Source: Sphingomonas sp. AP4-R1
Lineage (GTDB): Bacteria > Pseudomonadota > Alphaproteobacteria > Sphingomonadales > Sphingomonadaceae
Length of the DNA: 64,000 bases
Reading direction: 5' to 3'
NCBI RefSeq assembly: GCF_013113735.1
Contig: NZ_CP053346.1
Coordinates: 186,001-250,000, forward strand
Each line of letters begins with the position of its first letter. The first letter of the stretch is position 1. This document shows positions 1 to 8,475 of the stretch, in pieces. The translations under genes were made by a program, and so were the position numbers. Below the pieces are notes generated by a model that was given only the letters and a program-made list of their open reading frames with translations, was not told the DNA's origin and did no database searches.

Positions 1-2
1 TG

Positions 3-1058
3 GCCGAGCAGGAGCCGGACATCTTCGCCGCGACCCGCACCGTCCTGCTGCCCAAGGACTGGCTGCGCCTGACGATGACCGGCGACAAGCTCTCCGACAT
101 GTCGGATGCCAGCGGCACCCTGTGGCTGGACGTCGCCGCGCGCGACTGGTCGGACGAGATGCTCGCGGCCTGCCGCCTGTCCCGCGCCGCGATGCCGGGG
201 CTGGTGGAGGGCAGCGCGCCGGGCGGCCGGCTCTCCGCCACTACGGCCGCGCGCTGGGGCATGTCGCGCGTGCCGGTCGCGGGCGGCGGCGGCGACAATG
301 CGGCGGGCGCGATCGGGCTGGGCGTCATCCGGCCCGGCGACGCCTTCCTGTCGCTCGGCACGTCGGGCGTGATCTTCAGCGTGTCGGACGGCTTCCGCCC
401 CGATGTCGCGCGCGGCGTCCACAGCTTCGCGCATGCCATCCCCGACACGTGGCATCGCATGTCCGTGATGCTGTCGGCGGCCGCCTGTCTCGACTGGGCC
501 GCGGGCGTGCTGGCCTTTGCCGACGTGCCCGCCCTGCTGGCGGCGGCGGAGGACGCGGAGCCGCAATCGAAATTGCTGTTCCTCCCCTATCTCTCGGGCG
601 AGCGCTCGCCCCACGCCGACCCGGACGCGCAGGGCGTGTGGTTCGGCATGACGGGCGCCACCGGCCGGCCCGAACTGGCGCGCGCCGTCCTGGAAGGCGT
701 GGCGATGGGGCTGCGCGACGGGCTGGACGCGCTGGAGGCCGGCAGCGAGCGCATCCGGAGTCTCTCGCTCGCGGGCGGCGGATCGCGCTCGCCGCTCTGG
801 AACCGGATCATCGCCGCGACCCTGAACCGAACGCTGGTCGAACGGGAATCCGCCACGGTCGGCCCCGCATTGGGCGCCGCGCGCCTAGGCCAGCTGGCGG
901 CGGGCGACGGCGACGTGAGCGCGGTGGCCGCCACGCCGGCGGAAATCTCCCGGATCGAGCCCGACGCCACGTTGACGGAGCGGATGGCGGACCAGCAGGT
1001 CCGCTTCCGCGCGCTCTATCGCGCGGTGCGGGATCTGTGGACGGGCAAGCCGTCGTGA
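3..1058 (+). CDS. xylB: Xylulokinase, 3' part (5' end outside window)
   Basis: This would phosphorylate D-xylulose to xylulose 5-phosphate with ATP in the cytoplasm, the entry step from xylose into the pentose phosphate pathway. The frame is open from base 3, so the gene starts before the window; 351 residues are visible of a usual ~480-500. Visible FGGY-kinase parts are the end of the N-terminal domain (LLPKDW...), the GGGGDNAAGAIG segment, LSLGTSG, and the C-terminal ATP-binding motif GGGSRSPLWNRI. The gene ends without a hairpin terminator that I can see. It is isolated here from the sugar locus near 52-64 kb, so its operon is probably upstream of the window. Xylulokinase is favoured over other FGGY kinases by the overall motif wording; a related sugar kinase is possible. 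Confidence 0.88.
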   Translation, partial: AEQEPDIFAATRTVLLPKDWLRLTMTGDKLSDMSDASGTLWLDVAARDWSDEMLAACRLSRAAMPGLVEGSAPGGRLSATTAARWGMSRVPVAGGGGDNAAGAIGLGVIRPGDAFLSLGTSGVIFSVSDGFRPDVARGVHSFAHAIPDTWHRMSVMLSAAACLDWAAGVLAFADVPALLAAAEDAEPQSKLLFLPYLSGERSPHADPDAQGVWFGMTGATGRPELARAVLEGVAMGLRDGLDALEAGSERIRSLSLAGGGSRSPLWNRIIAATLNRTLVERESATVGPALGAARLGQLAAGDGDVSAVAATPAEISRIEPDATLTERMADQQVRFRALYRAVRDLWTGKPS

Positions 1059-1143
1059 CATCGATGATTCCGCCTTCTCCGGAGCGGATGGGGCGAAATC
1101 GCGCCTCGGGTCGTTTATGTCCTCCGCGTCATTGGGTGTCGAT

Positions 1144-1323
1144 ATGATGGTCGAGAAGGAAGCGTCGCGCGAACGGGAGCGCACAGCGCAGCATCTGCGG
1201 GCGCTGACCTCTGCCCTGAGGACCGCTTATTCCGCCGAACCACCCCCTTCGCGCTCCTTCAACGCCGACATGGCCAGCCTGCTGGATGCCATCGACAAGC
1301 GCGACAGGCTGGAACGCGACTAA
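1144..1323 (+). CDS. Small hypothetical protein
   Basis: I do not recognise this 59-residue product. It is charged, rich in Arg and Glu, probably helical and soluble, with no signal peptide or membrane segment. The start is uncertain: ATG at 1144 or 1147 gives MVEKEASRER..., and an in-frame ATG at 1117 would add nine residues; no clear ribosome-binding site decides. It converges with and overlaps by four bases the small gene on the other strand. It could be a chance frame in GC-rich sequence. Confidence 0.4.
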   Translation: MMVEKEASRERERTAQHLRALTSALRTAYSAEPPPSRSFNADMASLLDAIDKRDRLERD

Positions 1324-1544
1324 CGGGAAGACCGGACGGGCGATGCCCGCAGCGCCGCGGCGCCCACGACCATCTCTCTCAGTTCGCGTTCGAGGCGCGC
1401 CACCATGAGCTCCACGGCCATGGCCTCGTCCTGCGCGGCGCGTGCGTCATCCTCCGAGCCGAGCCCCTGGGCCACCTGGCGATGCCGCTCCGCGCGGCGG
1501 CGCAGGCGTTCAATCTCCTGTCGTCGGGCTGTCTGCTCCGCCAT
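1320..1544 (-). CDS. Small coiled-coil hypothetical protein
   Basis: A 74-residue Arg/Glu/Ala-rich protein predicted to be almost wholly helical (EIERLRRRAERHRQ..., LMVARLERELREMV), consistent with a short coiled coil. The ATG at 1544 is chosen because GGGAG lies eight bases before it; an in-frame ATG at 1571 would add nine residues. No family is recognised and function is unknown. Confidence 0.45.
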   Translation of the reverse strand: MAEQTARRQEIERLRRRAERHRQVAQGLGSEDDARAAQDEAMAVELMVARLERELREMVVGAAALRASPVRSSR

Positions 1545-1720
1545 GATCGCAACTCCCACCGTTCCGGCCATATCGCATTAACCATGCGTTAGTTCCGGAC
1601 CCGTGTTCGCCCGTGCATCATCAGGGACGAACCGCCGGGCGGATGCCGGTCGTCGACGCCACGCACGACAGCCTGCCGGCCGAACGCCCCACTGGTCGAT
1701 AACTCAGAGGATGGAGAATG

Positions 1721-1810
1721 TGGCGGAGAGGGTGGGATTCGAACCCACGTTACGGTTCCCCGTAAACCGCATTTCGAGTGCGGCGCATTCGACCACTCTG
1801 CCACCTCTCC
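1721..1810 (-). tRNA. tRNA-Ser (anticodon CGA)
   Basis: On the minus strand the RNA begins GGAGAGGTGGCAGAGTGG and ends CCTCTCC-G-CCA, with CCA encoded in the DNA. The acceptor stem GGAGAGG/CCTCTCC pairs perfectly. The anticodon stem CCGCA/TGCGG encloses the loop CTCGAAA, giving anticodon CGA for UCG codons. A long variable arm (ACGGGGAACCGT) and T-arm GGGTTCGAATCCC are typical of class II tRNA-Ser. Length is 90 nt. Confidence 0.97.
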
Positions 1811-1931
1811 GCTAAGCGAGGTCATAGCCGCTGAAGAGCGACCAGGTCGTCGGAAGCGGCGCTCCTAGCGAAGCGTTGCCGGCTTGCCAAGGGCGCTTGC
1901 GCGGGTTCGCCGAAATCCTAAATAGGTGGAC

Positions 1932-2315
1932 ATGACGCTGTCCCATCGCACGCTTACCGGAACGACGGCCCCCCTGCCGATCATGCCCGCCATTTCCCAT
2001 GCCCGCTTCGCGCTGGGCGACGTGGTGCGCCACCGGCTGTTCGGCTTTCGCGGCGTGATCTTCGATGTTGATCCCGTCTTCGCCAACAGCGAGGAATGGT
2101 ATGCCTCGATCCCGGAAGAGGTGCGCCCGGTGAAGGACCAGCCCTTCTACCATCTGCTCGCCGAAAATGCCGAATCGAGCTATGTCGCTTATGTCAGCCA
2201 GCAGAATCTGGAGCCGGACGGCAGCGACGAGCCGATCGACCATCCGGCGATCAACGGCCTGTTCGAGCCGTTCACCGACGGCCGGTACGCGCTGCGCCGC
2301 GAACATCGCCACTAA
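1932..2315 (+). CDS. hspQ: Heat shock protein HspQ (YccV family)
   Basis: A small hemimethylated-DNA-binding-like protein of the HspQ/YccV family; in E. coli HspQ acts as a specificity factor for Lon and is itself heat induced. The core ARFALGDVVRHRLFGFRG followed by VIFDVDP and EEWY, then QPFYHLLAE and YVAYVSQQNL, is the family signature. The ATG at 1932 gives 127 residues; a GTG at 1926 or an ATG at 1983 (110 residues, nearer the usual ~105) are alternatives and no strong ribosome-binding site decides. It lies next to tRNA-Ser and is probably a single-gene unit. Confidence 0.88.
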   Translation: MTLSHRTLTGTTAPLPIMPAISHARFALGDVVRHRLFGFRGVIFDVDPVFANSEEWYASIPEEVRPVKDQPFYHLLAENAESSYVAYVSQQNLEPDGSDEPIDHPAINGLFEPFTDGRYALRREHRH

Positions 2316-2353
2316 GCGCCGTCGGCGCGGCCCCGTCGCCCTGTAAAACCTCG

Positions 2354-3370
2354 ATGACCCGCACTCCCGCCATGGACGGCAGCACCGGCATCCGCATCGA
2401 TCCGCGCTGGGTGCCCCATCCGGATTCGATCAGCGCGGAGGCGCGCGCGGCGCTGGCGCGGCAGGTGACGCATGAGGGGCTGCCGTTCAACGCGCTCTAT
2501 CCCATGCCCGCGCCCGACGATCGCGTCGCCTGGGTGGCGCTGCAGGAACGGGTGGCGTTGCATTATGCGAGCGCCGGCGTGGCCACCGCCGCCACGTTGC
2601 GCGCCACGGCCGAGACGATCCGCATCGGCGAGGCGCCCGTCTATCGCGCCACGCCCGAGACGCTCTGGTCGGAGGAGTGCGCCTTCATCGATCTGCATGG
2701 CGGCGCCCTCGTCTTCGGCGGCGGCGAAGCCTGTCGGGATGCCGCGCGGCTGGCGGCCGATCGCCATGGGGTGGTCTGTTACGGCGTCGATTATCGGATG
2801 CCGCCCGAGCATCCCTATCCGGCGGCGCTGGACGATTGCCTGGCCGCCTATCGCCATGTGCTGGCGCATCATCGGCCGGAGAATGTGATCGTCGGCGGGC
2901 GATCGGCCGGGGGAAATCTCGCCGCCGCCCTGACGCTGCGCGCCCGAGACGAGGGGCTGCCCCTGCCCGCCGCGCTGGTGCTGCTGTCGCCCGAGGTGGA
3001 CCTGACCGAATCGGGCGACAGCTTCGAAACCAACCGGATGGTGGACGTGGTGCTGCCCGGATCGCTGATGACGGCGAACCTGCTCTATGCGGGCGGCGCG
3101 GACCTGACCCATCCCTATCTCTCGCCCTTGTTCGGCAGCTTCGCGGAAGGCTTTCCGCCGACCTTTATCCAGAGCGGCACGCGCGACCTGTTCCTGTCGA
3201 GCGCCGTCCGCCTGCATCGCGCGCTGCGCCGGGCGAACGTCCCTGCCGACCTGCATCTGTTCGAAGCGATGCCGCATGGCGGCTTCGGCGATGCGCCCGA
3301 GGATCGGGAACTGGCGGACGAGATGATCCGCTTCGTCCGCGCGCATTGGGGCGTGGCGGGACGCGGTTGA
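2354..3370 (+). CDS. Alpha/beta hydrolase, hormone-sensitive-lipase type
   Basis: A 338-residue cytoplasmic esterase of the alpha/beta hydrolase-3 (HSL, family IV) group. The oxyanion-hole motif is the variant HGGALVFGGG in place of HGGGF, the nucleophile elbow is GGRSAGGN (GxSxG), and the acid and histidine lie in SGTRDLF and MPHGGFG near the C-terminus. The natural substrate is not predictable; such enzymes hydrolyse short-chain acyl esters and are often tested on lactones or aryl esters. There is no signal peptide. The ATG at 2354 is taken because the frame upstream overlaps hspQ; ATG 2372 is possible. A palindromic repeat follows the gene. Confidence 0.8.
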   Translation: MTRTPAMDGSTGIRIDPRWVPHPDSISAEARAALARQVTHEGLPFNALYPMPAPDDRVAWVALQERVALHYASAGVATAATLRATAETIRIGEAPVYRATPETLWSEECAFIDLHGGALVFGGGEACRDAARLAADRHGVVCYGVDYRMPPEHPYPAALDDCLAAYRHVLAHHRPENVIVGGRSAGGNLAAALTLRARDEGLPLPAALVLLSPEVDLTESGDSFETNRMVDVVLPGSLMTANLLYAGGADLTHPYLSPLFGSFAEGFPPTFIQSGTRDLFLSSAVRLHRALRRANVPADLHLFEAMPHGGFGDAPEDRELADEMIRFVRAHWGVAGRG

Positions 3371-3397
3371 AGCAGCGCGCTGAGCGTCGCTCCGAAA

Positions 3398-3485
3398 CCG
3401 TTCGTGCTGAGCCTGTCGAAGCACCGTCCTTCTGCGGACCTCTTCAGAAAGAAAAGCAGCACTTCGACAAGCTCAGTGCGAACGG
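3398..3485. repeat. Palindromic intergenic repeat, copy 1
   Basis: Arms CCGTTCGTGCTGAGCCTG and GCTCAGTGCGAACGG face each other around an unrelated centre, able to form a long hairpin. Same family as the copies at 4820, 8308, 22904, 32568, 34039, 51797 and 56680. Confidence 0.85.
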
Positions 3486-3535
3486 GAGGCAAGAGCCCCC
3501 TCGACCCCGGCAAATCAGGAACATATAACGAACGC

Positions 3536-4780
3536 ATGGCGCAACTCGACACACGGCAGAAGCTCGCGATCCTGGCCGATGCCGCGAAATATGATGCGTC
3601 CTGCGCCTCCTCCGGCACGACCAAGCGTACGTCGCTCGACGGCAAGGGGCTGGGCTCCACCGAGGGGATGGGCATCTGCCATGCCTATGCGCCGGACGGG
3701 CGCTGCATCTCGCTGCTGAAGATCCTGCTGACCAACAGCTGCATCTTCGACTGCCATTATTGCATCAACCGGAAGAGTTCGAACGTCCGCCGCGCGCGCT
3801 TCACGGTGGAGGAGGTGGTGCAGCTCACGCTCGCTTTCTATCGGCGCAATTATATCGAGGGGCTGTTTCTCTCGTCCGGCATCATCCGCTCCTCCGATTA
3901 TACGATGGAGCGGATCGTGGAGGTGGCGCGCTGCCTGCGCGAGGACCATGGCTTTCGCGGCTATATCCACCTGAAGACCATCCCCGATGCCGATCCGGAG
4001 CTGGTCCATGCGGCGGGCCTCTATGCCGATCGCCTGTCGATCAACGTGGAGCTGCCCACCTTGCCCGGCCTCGCGCGGTTGGCGCCCGAGAAATCGGCGG
4101 CACGGATCGAAGGGGCGATGGGCGATCTGAAGGGTGCGATCGAGGAGGGGCATGATGCGCGCAAACGCTTCCGCTCCGCGCCCAGATTCGCGCCCGCCGG
4201 CCAGTCGACCCAGATGATCGTCGGCGCGGACAGCGCCAACGATGGCGACATCATCGCCAGCGCCAGCGGGCTTTACGATCGCTTCGGCCTGCGGCGGGTC
4301 TATTATTCGGCGTTCAGCCCGATCCCGGACGCGAGCGCGATCCTGCCGCTCAAGCGCCCGCCGCTGATGCGCGAGCATCGCCTGTACCAGTCGGACTGGA
4401 TGATGCGCTTCTACGGCTTCCAGCCCGCCGAGGTGGCGGCGGCGACCGATGCGACGGGGATGCTGCCGCTGGACATGGATCCGAAGCTCGCCTGGGCGCT
4501 GAAATTCCGCGCGGCCTTCCCGGTCGATGTCAACCGCGCGCCCAAGGAAGCGCTGCTGCGCGTGCCGGGGCTGGGCACGAAGGCGGTCGACGCGATCCTC
4601 TCGGCGCGCCGGCAGCGCCGACTGCGGCTGGAGGATGTGGCGCGGCTGACCGTCTCGATCGCGAAGATCCGCCCCTTCCTGATCGCCGCCGACTGGACGC
4701 CCGCGCGGATCGACGGGGCGGCCGATCTGGCGGCGCTGGTGAAACCGAAAGTGGAGCAGATGGAATTGTTCGCGGCGTGA
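3536..4780 (+). CDS. Putative DNA modification/repair radical SAM protein (TIGR03916-like)
   Basis: A 414-residue radical SAM enzyme. The cluster motif CIFDCHYC (C69, C73, C76; CxxxCxxC) follows an N-terminal region with GMGICHAYAPDGRC. A helix-hairpin-helix-like segment (NRAPKEALLRVPGLGTKAV) sits near residues 332-350, as in the family annotated as putative DNA modification/repair radical SAM protein. Known relatives are commonly encoded beside a DUF4130/UdgX-like uracil-DNA glycosylase partner; that partner is absent here, since the next gene is an oxidoreductase on the other strand after a repeat. The ATG at 3536 starts the conserved part; the frame stays open upstream into the repeat. The reaction is unknown. 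Confidence 0.85.
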   Translation: MAQLDTRQKLAILADAAKYDASCASSGTTKRTSLDGKGLGSTEGMGICHAYAPDGRCISLLKILLTNSCIFDCHYCINRKSSNVRRARFTVEEVVQLTLAFYRRNYIEGLFLSSGIIRSSDYTMERIVEVARCLREDHGFRGYIHLKTIPDADPELVHAAGLYADRLSINVELPTLPGLARLAPEKSAARIEGAMGDLKGAIEEGHDARKRFRSAPRFAPAGQSTQMIVGADSANDGDIIASASGLYDRFGLRRVYYSAFSPIPDASAILPLKRPPLMREHRLYQSDWMMRFYGFQPAEVAAATDATGMLPLDMDPKLAWALKFRAAFPVDVNRAPKEALLRVPGLGTKAVDAILSARRQRRLRLEDVARLTVSIAKIRPFLIAADWTPARIDGAADLAALVKPKVEQMELFAA

Positions 4781-4819
4781 GCGGTGGCCCTACGCCTAAT
4801 TAAAACCCCGCCCTATCCT

Positions 4820-4902
4820 CCGTTCGTGCTGAGCTTGTCGAAGCACGTGCCTCAAGCGACATCGCCTGAAGCCCGCCCTTCGACTTCGCTCAGGACGAAT
4901 GG
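4820..4902. repeat. Palindromic intergenic repeat, copy 2
   Basis: Arms CCGTTCGTGCTGAGCTTG and CTCAGGACGAAT. The centre (AAGCGACATCGCCTGAAGC) is shared with the copy at 8308, so the two form a longer sub-family. Confidence 0.8.
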
Positions 4903-4930
4903 GGGATGAGGGGGCGTTAGACGACCAGTC

Positions 4931-6052
4931 TCAGACCAACTCGCCCAGCGCCGACACTTCGAAGCCGCGCAGCCCCGCCGCATCGCCATCCCGCACCTTC
5001 GCCGCCCAATCCGGATTGCTGATCAGCGCGCGACCGATCGCGATCAGATCGAATTCGTCGCGCTCCATCCGCTCGATCAGCTGATCGATGCCCACGCTGG
5101 TCGAGCTTTCGCCGCCGAACGCCGCCATGAACTCGCCCGACAGGCCGACCGAGCCGACGCTGATCGTCGCCTTGCCGGTCAGCTTCTTGGCCCAGCCCGC
5201 GAAGTTCAGGCCCTTCTCGCCATCCACCGTGGGGAATTCGGGCTCCCAGAAGCGGCGCTGCGAGCAATGGAAGATATCCACCCCGGCATCGGCCAGCGGC
5301 TCCAGCCACGCCGCCATCTCGGCGGGCGTCTCGGCCAGACGCGCCGCATAATCCTGCTGCTTCCACTGGCTCAGGCGGATGATGATCGGGAAATCGGGTC
5401 CGACCTCCGCGCGCACCGCCGCCACCACGTCCGCCGCGAAGCGCGCGCGCTCGGCGATCGTGGAGCCGCCGTGGCGATCGTCGCGCAGGTTCGATCCGGC
5501 CCAGAAGAACTGATCGATCAGATAGCCGTGCGCGCCGTGCAGCTCGGCCACGTCGAAACCCAGCCGCTTCGCGTCGCCCGCCGCCTTGGCATAGGCCGCG
5601 ACCGCATCGGCGATGTCGGAATCGCTCATCGCCACGCCACGCTCCACACCCGGCGCATCGAGGCCGGACGGGCTCTCGACGGGCGCATCGGGCGTCCAGT
5701 CGGTCTGGAAGCTCTTCACGGCGCCCGTATGCCAGATTTGCGGCCCCATCTTGCCGCCGGCCGCGTGCACCGCCTCGATCACGCTCTTCCAGCCCGTCAG
5801 CGCTTCCTCGCCGTGGAAGAACGGGATGCCCGGATGATTGCGCGAGGCGGGCCGATCGATCACCGTGCCCTCGGACAGGATCAGGCCCACGCCGCCCTCG
5901 GCCCGCTTCCGATAATAATCCGCCTGCGCCGCGCCGGGCACGCCGCCGGCCGCGAAGCCGCGCGTCATCGGCGCCATCACGATCCGGTTGGGCAAGGTCA
6001 ACCCGCGCAGCGTGAACGGGCGGAACAGAATGTCGGCGGCGGCAGAGGACAT
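4931..6052 (-). CDS. NADH:flavin oxidoreductase (Old Yellow Enzyme family)
   Basis: A 373-residue FMN-dependent TIM-barrel ene-reductase. Family marks are the N-terminal LFRPFTLRGLTLPNRIVMAPMTR, the FMN/substrate site ELHGAHGYLIDQFFW, and the C-terminal phosphate-binding DLIAIGRALISNPDW. Members reduce activated C=C bonds with NAD(P)H and often act in defence against electrophiles such as quinones. It is divergent from an HxlR regulator, with 100 bp between the starts. HxlR proteins commonly sense electrophiles and control adjacent reductases, so autoregulated induction is likely (inference). The physiological substrate is unknown. Confidence 0.88.
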   Translation of the reverse strand: MSSAAADILFRPFTLRGLTLPNRIVMAPMTRGFAAGGVPGAAQADYYRKRAEGGVGLILSEGTVIDRPASRNHPGIPFFHGEEALTGWKSVIEAVHAAGGKMGPQIWHTGAVKSFQTDWTPDAPVESPSGLDAPGVERGVAMSDSDIADAVAAYAKAAGDAKRLGFDVAELHGAHGYLIDQFFWAGSNLRDDRHGGSTIAERARFAADVVAAVRAEVGPDFPIIIRLSQWKQQDYAARLAETPAEMAAWLEPLADAGVDIFHCSQRRFWEPEFPTVDGEKGLNFAGWAKKLTGKATISVGSVGLSGEFMAAFGGESSTSVGIDQLIERMERDEFDLIAIGRALISNPDWAAKVRDGDAAGLRGFEVSALGELV

Positions 6053-6116
6053 GCGCGGAAGGCTCCGTTTGCGAACGATGCCGCTCAGGTATATATTGGA
6101 AACCTAGCGTCAATAA

Positions 6117-6132
6117 GGCACCTTCCGGTGCC
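6117..6132. promoter_or_regulatory. Inverted repeat, candidate HxlR operator
   Basis: A perfect 6-bp inverted repeat, GGCACC-TTCC-GGTGCC, lies in the 100-bp gap between the divergent oxidoreductase and HxlR genes, 21 bp before the HxlR ATG. It is a reasonable regulator site but could be a simple hairpin. Confidence 0.4.
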
Positions 6133-6152
6133 CAAGTATCCTCCAGGAAACC

Positions 6153-6539
6153 ATGCCCGGCTGCTCCGTTCCGCCCTGTGACCGCCAACGCTTCTCGGTC
6201 GAATGCCCCAGCCGCCTGCTGTTCGATCAGATTGCGGACAAATGGTCGATGATGGTGCTGACGGTGCTGGACGGCGGCCCGCTGCGCTTCAACGCGATCC
6301 GCCGCCATCTGGAGGGCATCACGCAGAAGGCGCTCACCCAGTGCCTGCGCCGGCTGGAGCGCAACGGGCTGCTGTCGCGCCGCGTGATCCCGGCTTCCCC
6401 GGTCGGCGTCGAATATGAGATCACGCCGCTCGGGCGCTCGCTGCAGCCGCCGTTCAAGGCGCTCTATCGCTGGACGCTGGATCATTTCGACGAGGTGGAG
6501 GCCGCGCGCCTGCGCTTCGACGATCAGCCGACCGCCTGA
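6153..6539 (+). CDS. HxlR-family transcriptional regulator
   Basis: A 128-residue winged-helix regulator. The HxlR core is IADKWSMMVLTVLDGGPLRF, then ITQKALTQCLRRLERNGLLSR (recognition helix) and VEYEITPLGRSL (wing). A Cys pair near the N-terminus (CSVPPC) and CPSRLL could sense electrophiles or oxidants, as known for some HxlR/QorR/HypR members (inference). It is transcribed away from the Old Yellow Enzyme gene and probably controls it. The ABC exporter genes follow 39 bp downstream on the same strand and might be part of the same unit. Confidence 0.88.
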   Translation: MPGCSVPPCDRQRFSVECPSRLLFDQIADKWSMMVLTVLDGGPLRFNAIRRHLEGITQKALTQCLRRLERNGLLSRRVIPASPVGVEYEITPLGRSLQPPFKALYRWTLDHFDEVEAARLRFDDQPTA

Positions 6540-6578
6540 GCGCCCTCGCCTCTCCTTTCCTCCTCCCGCCGGATTCCC

Positions 6579-7507
<929 letters not shown>

Positions 7508-7511
<4 letters not shown>

Positions 7512-8269
7512 ACCTCCCCGCGATCCGCGCCATCTATCTGTTCGAGCTGGCACGCACCTGGCGCACGCTCTTCCAGAGCATCTTCACGCCGGTGCTGACC
7601 ACATCGCTCTATTTCGTCGTGTTCGGCTCGGCCATCGGCGGGCGGATGCACGAGGTGAACGGCGTGCCGTACGGCGCGTTCATCATCCCCGGCCTGATGC
7701 TGCTGACGATCCTGTCCGAAAGCATCTCCAACGCCAGCTTCGGCATCTATCTGCCGCGCTTCACGGGCACGATCTACGAGCTTTTGTCCGCCCCCGTCGG
7801 CGTGGCGGAGACGCTGATCGGCTATGTCGGCGCGGCCGCGACCAAATCGATCATCCTCTCGCTGATCATCCTCGCGACCGCGCGGGTATTCGTGCCCTAT
7901 CATATCGTCCACCCCTTCTGGGCGGTGAGCTTCCTACTGCTGATCACCATCAGCTTCTGCCTGATGGGCTTCATCCTCGGCTGCTGGGCGGACGGCTTCG
8001 AGAAGCTGCAGATCGTGCCCCTGATGGTGGTGACGCCGCTCACCTTCCTCGGCGGCACCTTCTACTCGATCGACATGCTGCCGGAGCCGTGGCGCACGAT
8101 CACCCTGTTCAATCCGATCGTCTATCTGGTGAACAGCTTCCGCTGGGCCTTCTACGACACGGCGGACGTGGACATCCGGCTGTCGGCGGCGCTGATCGTG
8201 GCGTTCCTGGCAATCTGCCTCGGCGTGATCGCCTATATCTTCAAGTCGGGCTGGCGGCTGCGGAGCTGA
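7508..8269 (+). CDS. ABC-2 type transporter permease
   Basis: A 253-residue integral membrane subunit (YadH-like) with about six membrane segments, including [65 protein letters not shown] and a last segment near the C-terminus. The ABC-2 signature region [20 protein letters not shown] precedes the last segments. The start ATG at 7508 overlaps the stop of the ATPase gene. Together they form an inner-membrane exporter of unknown cargo. A palindromic repeat follows. Confidence 0.9.
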
Positions 8270-8307
8270 TCCGAACCGCAACCTCACATACCCGACAACC
8301 CACCTAT

Positions 8308-8444
8308 CCGTTCGTGCTGAGCCCTTCGACTGCCTGCCAAGGCAGGCGCTCAGGATAAACTTCAGCCCAAAGGCTGAAGTCGAAGCACGTGCTGCCAAGC
8401 GACATCGCTTGAAGCCCGTCCTTCGACAGGCTCAGGACGAACGG
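8308..8444. repeat. Palindromic intergenic repeat, copy 3 (long form)
   Basis: Begins CCGTTCGTGCTGAGC and ends GGCTCAGGACGAACGG. Inside are two more partial palindromes (TGCCTGCCAAGGCAGGC and TCAGCCCAAAGGCTGA) and the AAGCGACATCGCTTGAAGC centre shared with copy 2, so this looks like a composite copy. It separates the ABC operon from convergent recN. Confidence 0.8.
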
Positions 8445-8475
8445 TGAGAGGGAGTGCGTGCCGGCCTGACGGCCC

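Noticed and set aside
1603..1815. Small frame overlapping tRNA-Ser
   Set aside because: It runs through the tRNA gene and has no ribosome-binding site.
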